From: Oscillospiraceae bacterium
Lineage (GTDB): Bacteria; Bacillota; Clostridia; Oscillospirales; CAG-272
Length of the DNA: 64,000 nucleotides
Assembly (NCBI GenBank): GCA_015065215.1
Contig: SVQT01000003.1
Coordinates: forward strand, 1-64,000
Direction: 5' to 3'
The notes beneath the pieces are model-generated. The model was given only the letters and a program-made list of their open reading frames with translations. It did not search any database and was not told where the DNA came from. A program made the position numbers and the translations under genes. Within the stretch, counting starts at the first letter, position 1; each line of letters begins with the position of its first letter. Shown in pieces: positions 58,606 through 64,000 of this stretch.

Positions 58606-58690
58606 AAAGCTCCCTAACGGTATGAATTTTTGCGAAAAAGTATGATGCTCTATGATTGTTACGGGTACTTCCTGCTAAGGTGTATGCGCG

Positions 58691-58740
58691 CAAACAATAA
58701 CGGGCGCCGATGTAAAAACAGCGGCGCCCGTTATTGTTTG
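58691..58740. terminator. Perfect 19-bp hairpin between convergent genes
   Basis: caaacaataacgggcgccg (12-nt loop) cggcgcccgttattgtttg. Confidence 0.7.
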
Positions 58741-58913
58741 CCCTTGTCATTATCAAGACTGTTAAGAGCATATTCACAGCATTGAATGATGAGATTGTTC
58801 AATGATACTTGCTTTGCTTGAGCCAAAATCTCAAGTTGCTTCACAAGATCAACGGGCATACGAAAGGTTTTATTGATGTATTCCGTTTTTTTCACTTCAA
58901 ACAAATGGATCAC
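58731..58913 (-). CDS. Small ribbon-helix-helix-like protein
   Basis: EYINKTFRMPVDLVKQLEILAQAKQVSLNNLIIQCCEYAL; exact start unclear (non-ATG). Confidence 0.6.
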   Translation of the reverse strand: MIHLFEVKKTEYINKTFRMPVDLVKQLEILAQAKQVSLNNLIIQCCEYALNSLDNDKGKQ

Positions 58914-59005
58914 TCCTTGCGTTTTATTTGACTCTATTGTACACAATTTTCACAAGAATAAATACACTATATTTTTACACTTTAATAATATGGTGTAAAT
59001 TGCAA

Positions 59006-59034
59006 TTGACAACAAGACAAAGATGTGATAAAAT
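59006..59034 (+). promoter_or_regulatory. Strong sigma-A-type promoter
   Basis: TTGACA-N17-TAAAAT with extended TGA. Confidence 0.75.
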
Positions 59035-59063
59035 CAGCAAAAAAGCAAGGAAAGGAATGGATT

Positions 59064-59117
59064 ATGAAAGAGCCCAAGCTTGATAAACTGGGACGCGCGG
59101 TGATTCCTGTTACATAG
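59064..59117 (+). CDS. 17-aa ORF resembling an AbrB N-terminus
   Basis: MKEPKLDKLGRAVIPVT*; SD aaaggaatgg; terminator immediately downstream. Confidence 0.5.
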   Translation: MKEPKLDKLGRAVIPVT

Positions 59118-59118
59118 C

Positions 59119-59156
59119 AAAACCCCGTCAAACGGTGTGCGTTTGACGGGGTTTTG
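59119..59156. terminator. Terminator
   Basis: aaaaccccgtcaaac ggtgtgc gtttgacggggtttt. Confidence 0.85.
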
Positions 59157-59157
59157 C

Positions 59158-60339
59158 TTATGCTTCCTGTTGCAGGGTTTTGACAAATTTTTCAATGCGG
59201 GAAAGTGCCTCGGTAATGTGCTTGACCGAGTAGGCATAGGATATGCGGGCAAAGCCCTCACCGCCCTGACCGAACGCGGTGCCCGGCACAATGGCGCAAC
59301 GCTGCTCGTAAAGCAAGCGGTTGCAAAACTCATCGCTGGAAAGTCCGAATTTGCGAAGATCAGGGAAGATGTAGAAAGCGCCCTCCGGCTCAAAGGAATC
59401 AATGCCAATTTTTTTCAGGCCCTCATAGATGTAACGGCGGCGGCGGTTGTATTCTTCTACCATCATCTGAATATCCTCGTCGCCGTTGCGCAATGCTTCC
59501 ACAGCCGCTAACTGACTGGTGGTGGGCGCGCACATGATGGCGTATTGATGGATTTTCAGCATTTGCTCGGTAATAGGATCGGGCGCGGCAAGAAATCCCA
59601 GTCGCCAACCGGTCATGGCGTAGGCTTTTGAAAAGCCGTTGACCAAAATAGTCCGCTCCCACATACCATCCAGTGTGGCGATCGAGGTGTGATTTTGACC
59701 GTAGGTCATTTCCGCGTAGATTTCATCTGCCAGAATGACGATGTTGGTATCACGCACAAGGGCGGCGAGCTCTTCTAATTCCGATTTGGTGAGAATGGCG
59801 CCTGTGGGATTGTTGGGGAAAGGCAGTACCAGCATTTTGGTGCGGGGGGTCATGGCGGCCTTCAGTGCCTTGGGGGTTAATTTGAATTTTTCTTCAAACT
59901 TTGTTTCCACAATGACAGGGACACCGCCCATCATGCGCACAATGGGCTCGTAGCATACAAAAGAGGGGGTGGGAATGATCACCTCGTCCCCGGCCTCAAT
60001 CACGGCACGGATGGCCAGATCAATGGCCTCACTGCCACCTACCGTTACAATGGTCTGGCTTGGTTTATAGCGCAAAGAAAAGCGGCGCTCCAGATAACGG
60101 GAAATTTCTAACTGTAGCTCGGTAAAGCCGGCGTTGGGGGAATAGTAGGTCTTACCTTTTTGCAGGCTTTCGATCCCCGCTTCACGGATGTGCCAGGGGG
60201 TTACAAAATCGGGTTGGCCGACGGTAAGCCCCACCACATCCTTCATGCTTTCGTCGTTGAGCAGATCAAAGAACTTCCGAATGCCGGATTTTTTTAGATC
60301 CACAACTGTTTTTGAAAGAACAGAACTATAATCTATCAT
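59158..60339 (-). CDS. Class I/II aminotransferase (PLP)
   Basis: FPNNPTGAILTKSELEEL, ADEIYAEMTYG, GFSKAYAMTGWRLGF; start overlaps Lrp stop. Confidence 0.93.
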   Translation of the reverse strand: MIDYSSVLSKTVVDLKKSGIRKFFDLLNDESMKDVVGLTVGQPDFVTPWHIREAGIESLQKGKTYYSPNAGFTELQLEISRYLERRFSLRYKPSQTIVTVGGSEAIDLAIRAVIEAGDEVIIPTPSFVCYEPIVRMMGGVPVIVETKFEEKFKLTPKALKAAMTPRTKMLVLPFPNNPTGAILTKSELEELAALVRDTNIVILADEIYAEMTYGQNHTSIATLDGMWERTILVNGFSKAYAMTGWRLGFLAAPDPITEQMLKIHQYAIMCAPTTSQLAAVEALRNGDEDIQMMVEEYNRRRRYIYEGLKKIGIDSFEPEGAFYIFPDLRKFGLSSDEFCNRLLYEQRCAIVPGTAFGQGGEGFARISYAYSVKHITEALSRIEKFVKTLQQEA

Positions 60340-60833
60340 CAGTTGCAATTTCCTCTCTCATCTACGTCTACCACGCCGTAGATAACACCTTTGTCCTTGT
60401 ATTTGCGCAATACGAAGTGAGTGGCGGTGGAAATGACGTCCTCGATGGGTGCCAATTTCTGTGCCACGAAATAGGCGACCTCTTTCATCGTTTTGCCCTC
60501 GATCTGCACGGCAAGATCATAACCGCCGGACATGAGGTAAAGGCTTTGTACTTCGGGGTAACTGTAGATGCGCTCGGCAACGCGGTCAAAGCCACGGTCG
60601 CGCTGAGGGGTGATTTTGACCTCAATCAGAGCGCTGACATACTCGCGGTCGGTTTTGTCCCAGTCGATCATGGTTTTATAGCCCAAAATGATGCCATCCT
60701 GCTCATATTGCTTGATGAGCTTTTTGATGTCACCGACCTCCTTTTTGCACATAACGGCAAGCTGCTCGTGGGTCAGATTCGCGTTATCTTCCAATAGCTT
60801 CAAAATGGTATCCATTGCTTTTTCTCCGATCAT
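60339..60833 (-). CDS. Lrp/AsnC family regulator
   Basis: N-term HTH LTHEQLAVMCKKEVGDIKKLIKQYEQDGII; C-term RAM-like VQSLYLMSGGYDLAVQIEG. Confidence 0.87.
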   Translation of the reverse strand: MIGEKAMDTILKLLEDNANLTHEQLAVMCKKEVGDIKKLIKQYEQDGIILGYKTMIDWDKTDREYVSALIEVKITPQRDRGFDRVAERIYSYPEVQSLYLMSGGYDLAVQIEGKTMKEVAYFVAQKLAPIEDVISTATHFVLRKYKDKGVIYGVVDVDERGNCN

Positions 60834-62434
60834 TTCAATTTTTTTACGATATTATCGTAGGTAAGGCCGTATTTTTCGGCAATGTCGCGGGCGTAGCTCT
60901 TGCCGTCGGGCTTGGTTCGCGTGATGCAGAAGGAACGGCGGCCTTCCTCCTCAATGCCTGCTACCAGCGTGTCAATGGGGGCTCCCCCCGCCACTTGGGT
61001 GCGTGCGTTGATATTGTCGATTTCGGCGGCGAGCTCGTGCAAGTGGGTCGAGAAGATACAACGGCAGCCCACACGGGAAAGGCCGGAAAGCACTTCCGCC
61101 GCGATATAGGAGGCTTCATAGGAGCCGGTTGAGGAAAGCGACTCGTCCAGCAAAACCAGGCTCTGTTCTGAAATTTTATCAAAAATTTCGCCAAGGCGGG
61201 CACATTCTTCCCCGAGGCGGCCCTTGTCAATGGTGTCGTCGGCGCCGGTGGGAAAGTGGGTAAAGATGGCATCAACCGGGCTGAGCGTTACCTTTTCGGC
61301 TGGCACAAACAAGCCAAGCTGTGCCATGGCCTGGCAAAGTCCGCAGGCACAGGTAATGACTGATTTGCCGCCGCGATTGGGGCCGGTCAGCACATAAATG
61401 GTGGCGTTTTCATCGAAAACGAGATCGTTGGTGACAATGGGGTCGTTGATCTTTAAGGCCACCTCAGGATTATAAAGCCCCACGGCGCGGAAGGTTCGGT
61501 CTGCGGGGGGCAGGATCTCAGGGATCGAGATGGTGTTGCCCTTGATTTTTAGCGCGCGCATCAAATTGGTACCCTTGAGCAACAGCTCAAACTCAGGTAA
61601 CAGATGCAGCAGGAAATCGGTGTTTTCCAATACATACGTTTGCACGATCTTCTTCCAGGAACGGAGCGATTGACGGTAGACCTCGTTGATGGCAGAATTG
61701 AAAGCCAGCGAAAGTGCCGTTTTTTGATTTTCGCTTTGCTTTTTGCCAAAAGGCGTCAGGTCCGCGATACAAGTATATTGATCGTCCTTAAAATTCAGTC
61801 GCAGAATTTTGTGCAAGGTGTCACCGGGGCGGAAATATTCGGGGTTGATCGAAAGAACGCCCGCATCCTTGGGGCGCAGCTGCGCGTCAAGGTTGACGCC
61901 GACGGTTACGCTTCGGATTTCGCGCACGCGGTTGGTCAGCTCCTCCAGGCGCTGGTTGAGCTCGGCGTAATATTCGCTTTCCACCAATTCGGCGATGTAT
62001 CGGGAAAGTCTTGTAAAGGCGGAGCTGTCGTAGGTTTTGCCGCCAAGTCCCTCGTGCAGAATGTCGATGCTGGAAATATACAGCTCGATTTCGGTCATGC
62101 TGGAAAGATAATCGGTGGTGTCGCCGCTGTCGTTTTCCAGACGGCGGAGCTCCATGATGTCAAACAGTACAGGCATTAGCTTTCCAAGCGTTTTGCCGAT
62201 CTCTTCGTGGGCAAGCAGATCTGAAAAGACCTCTTGGCGATAGCGGATGACGGCAGGATCGGTGGTCAGATGCTCTGAGATTTTGGTATTTTTCAAGGGG
62301 AGGACAGTGGGCAGCCCCAGCTCCTCCAGAGTGAATTCGTCAACCAGAGGAACAGCCGTTCCCGCGTGGTGGGCACGTTTTGTTTCAGGTGTGGGGTAGA
62401 GCAGACTGAATTCGTTAAAGTTCGGTTGCGACAT
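60830..62434 (-). CDS. MutS-family ATPase (MutS-like, short)
   Basis: LTGPNRGGKSVITCACGLCQAMAQLG, LVLLDESLSSTGSYEASYIAAEVL, FSTHLHELA. Confidence 0.88.
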   Translation of the reverse strand: MSQPNFNEFSLLYPTPETKRAHHAGTAVPLVDEFTLEELGLPTVLPLKNTKISEHLTTDPAVIRYRQEVFSDLLAHEEIGKTLGKLMPVLFDIMELRRLENDSGDTTDYLSSMTEIELYISSIDILHEGLGGKTYDSSAFTRLSRYIAELVESEYYAELNQRLEELTNRVREIRSVTVGVNLDAQLRPKDAGVLSINPEYFRPGDTLHKILRLNFKDDQYTCIADLTPFGKKQSENQKTALSLAFNSAINEVYRQSLRSWKKIVQTYVLENTDFLLHLLPEFELLLKGTNLMRALKIKGNTISIPEILPPADRTFRAVGLYNPEVALKINDPIVTNDLVFDENATIYVLTGPNRGGKSVITCACGLCQAMAQLGLFVPAEKVTLSPVDAIFTHFPTGADDTIDKGRLGEECARLGEIFDKISEQSLVLLDESLSSTGSYEASYIAAEVLSGLSRVGCRCIFSTHLHELAAEIDNINARTQVAGGAPIDTLVAGIEEEGRRSFCITRTKPDGKSYARDIAEKYGLTYDNIVKKLK

Positions 62435-63287
62435 ATCGTTCTCCTTTCGGAATGGGCAGGGTAATCAGACCGTTTGCGGTAGGAAAGGCCAGCTCGGTGA
62501 AGCCGCAATCCAACAGCGACTCGGCGGCGGAGTTAAAATGTTGGGCGATGGCGTTGGGTGTATGGGCGTCTGAGCCCAGCGTGATCAGCCTGCCGCCGCA
62601 ACTGTGATAAAGAGCCAGGAGCTCTTTGGTTGGCATGGTAATGCCCCTTTTGCCGACGGTGGAGGTGTTCAGTTCCAGCGCGATGCCCTTTTGTATCATT
62701 TTTTGAAAAAGAGCGGTCAGCTCTGGGAAAAATGGCTTAAAATCAAGCGTTTTACCTACTTGCAGCACATAGCGGTGCATATAGGTCAGATGAGCGAGCA
62801 CATGTATGCCAGGAAAATCCAGCAGCTGCGCGCTCTCGTCTAAAACCCGGTGGAAAAGCGACGTGATCTCCGCGTCTGAGGCATCTGCCAGCTGTATGGC
62901 CGAAATTTCTGCGTCTTTGTGGCTCATATAGTAAAAATCCGGCGTATTGGCCAAATTGTGCAGTGAGCCGAGCACAATGTCGTAAGGGTAACGTGACAGT
63001 AACGCGGCGGCTTCTCGTGGATACTGCGTGGCTTGCCCAAGCTCTATGCCAAAGAGCAGCTGCAATCGGTTAGCATATTTCTTTTTGGCCGCTTCAATAG
63101 CCCGAAAAACAGCTTCTTTATCCAGTATGGCATAGATCCCCTCTATTTCGCCGTTGATGTCGCAGTGATCGGTGATCGCAAGAAGGCCGATCCCTTTGGC
63201 AATGGCACTTTCGCACATGGCGTCTACCGTTGCCGCGGGGGCCCCGTCAAAGGAAAACAGCGTATGGGTGTGAAGATCGGCGCGCAT
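62415..63287 (-). CDS. PHP-domain phosphatase (histidinol-phosphatase-like)
   Basis: MRADLHTHTLFSFDG, LAITDHCDINGEIEGIY, LVLGSLHNL-like, LITLGSDAHTPNAI. Confidence 0.88.
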   Translation of the reverse strand: MRADLHTHTLFSFDGAPAATVDAMCESAIAKGIGLLAITDHCDINGEIEGIYAILDKEAVFRAIEAAKKKYANRLQLLFGIELGQATQYPREAAALLSRYPYDIVLGSLHNLANTPDFYYMSHKDAEISAIQLADASDAEITSLFHRVLDESAQLLDFPGIHVLAHLTYMHRYVLQVGKTLDFKPFFPELTALFQKMIQKGIALELNTSTVGKRGITMPTKELLALYHSCGGRLITLGSDAHTPNAIAQHFNSAAESLLDCGFTELAFPTANGLITLPIPKGERYVATEL

Positions 63288-63456
63288 ATTGTTTTCCTCC
63301 TACAGATAATAGATAATTCATTATATCATAACGCAAGGAAAAAAGCAAATATTTTATTTCACATATTGCAAAATTGTTTTTATTTTCAAAATTGACTTGT
63401 CAAAAAAGGCGGATTGTGATAGAATGCAGATAGTAAATTTGAGGAGGATACTGCCA

Positions 63457-64000
63457 ATGCGAACCTTTATGGATCAGGATTTTTTGTTGCGCACCGAAAC
63501 AGCGCGGCATCTGTACCATGACTATGCTGCCAAGCAGCCGATTATCGATTATCACTGCCACCTCTCACCAAAGGAGATTGCGGAGGATAAGCGCTATAAC
63601 AATATCACCGAGGTGTGGCTTTACGGCGACCATTATAAGTGGCGCGCCATGCGTTCCTGCGGTGTTTCGGAAAAATTTATCACCGGCGAGGCCTCGGATT
63701 ATGAAAAATTTCGCGCCTACTGCGGCTGTATGCCAAAGCTGGCCGGCAATCCTCTTTACCACTGGAGCCATCTGGAGCTTCGCCGTTTCTTTGATTGCGA
63801 TCTGATTTTGAACGAGGAGAACTGTGATGCCATCTGGAAGATGACCGCCGAGAAACTGGCCGACAGCAAGATGAGCGCCCGTAACCTGATCGTTCATTCC
63901 GGGGTAGAGATGGTTGGTACCACCGACGATCCCGCCGACAGCCTGGAATACCACGCTCAATTGCAAAAAGAGGGCTTTGCTACTTTGGTTGCGCCGTCCT
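63457..64000 (+). CDS. uxaC: Glucuronate isomerase, truncated by window end
   Basis: MRTFMDQDFLLRTETARHLYHDYAAKQPIIDYHCHLSPKEIAEDKRYNNITEVWLYGDHYKWRAMRSCGV; no stop before window edge. Confidence 0.95.
   Translation, partial: MRTFMDQDFLLRTETARHLYHDYAAKQPIIDYHCHLSPKEIAEDKRYNNITEVWLYGDHYKWRAMRSCGVSEKFITGEASDYEKFRAYCGCMPKLAGNPLYHWSHLELRRFFDCDLILNEENCDAIWKMTAEKLADSKMSARNLIVHSGVEMVGTTDDPADSLEYHAQLQKEGFATLVAPS

Overview
The window is a chromosomal segment from an endospore-forming Firmicute (Clostridia-like), inferred from spoVAD/spoVAE, spoIIR, an alpha/beta-type SASP and gpr. Most of it is housekeeping, sporulation and sugar-metabolism genes: rubrerythrin, LDH, rpe, ligA, glnS-gltX, an ABC-F protein, a GH116-like enzyme, a CehA/McbA-like PHP protein and uxaC. 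There is one tRNA-Lys. I saw no rRNA and no CRISPR array. The accessory region at about 12.3-22.3 kb is the most interesting part. It holds a tyrosine recombinase followed by a ~190-bp segment bounded by a 26-bp inverted repeat (25/26 identical). Inside the segment is a perfect consensus promoter (TTGACA-N17-TGCTATAAT's TATAAT) that points away from the next gene, a 2227-aa repeat-rich lipoprotein (InlB-like B-repeats, Ig-like repeats, Cys/His module, DUF6273-like C-terminus). This looks like a phase-variable invertible promoter captured in the OFF orientation. Other observations: a Cys/His tandem-repeat surface protein, candidate forespore sigma-factor promoters for spoVAD, spoIIR and gpr, a hairpin over the SASP Shine-Dalgarno, an apparent 1-nt frameshift at the end of an ABC/FtsX gene, two degenerate AbrB-like ORFs missing from the ORF track, and a 32-bp perfect palindrome that includes the 3' end of tRNA-Lys. 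All family assignments come from reading motifs by eye; no database search was run.
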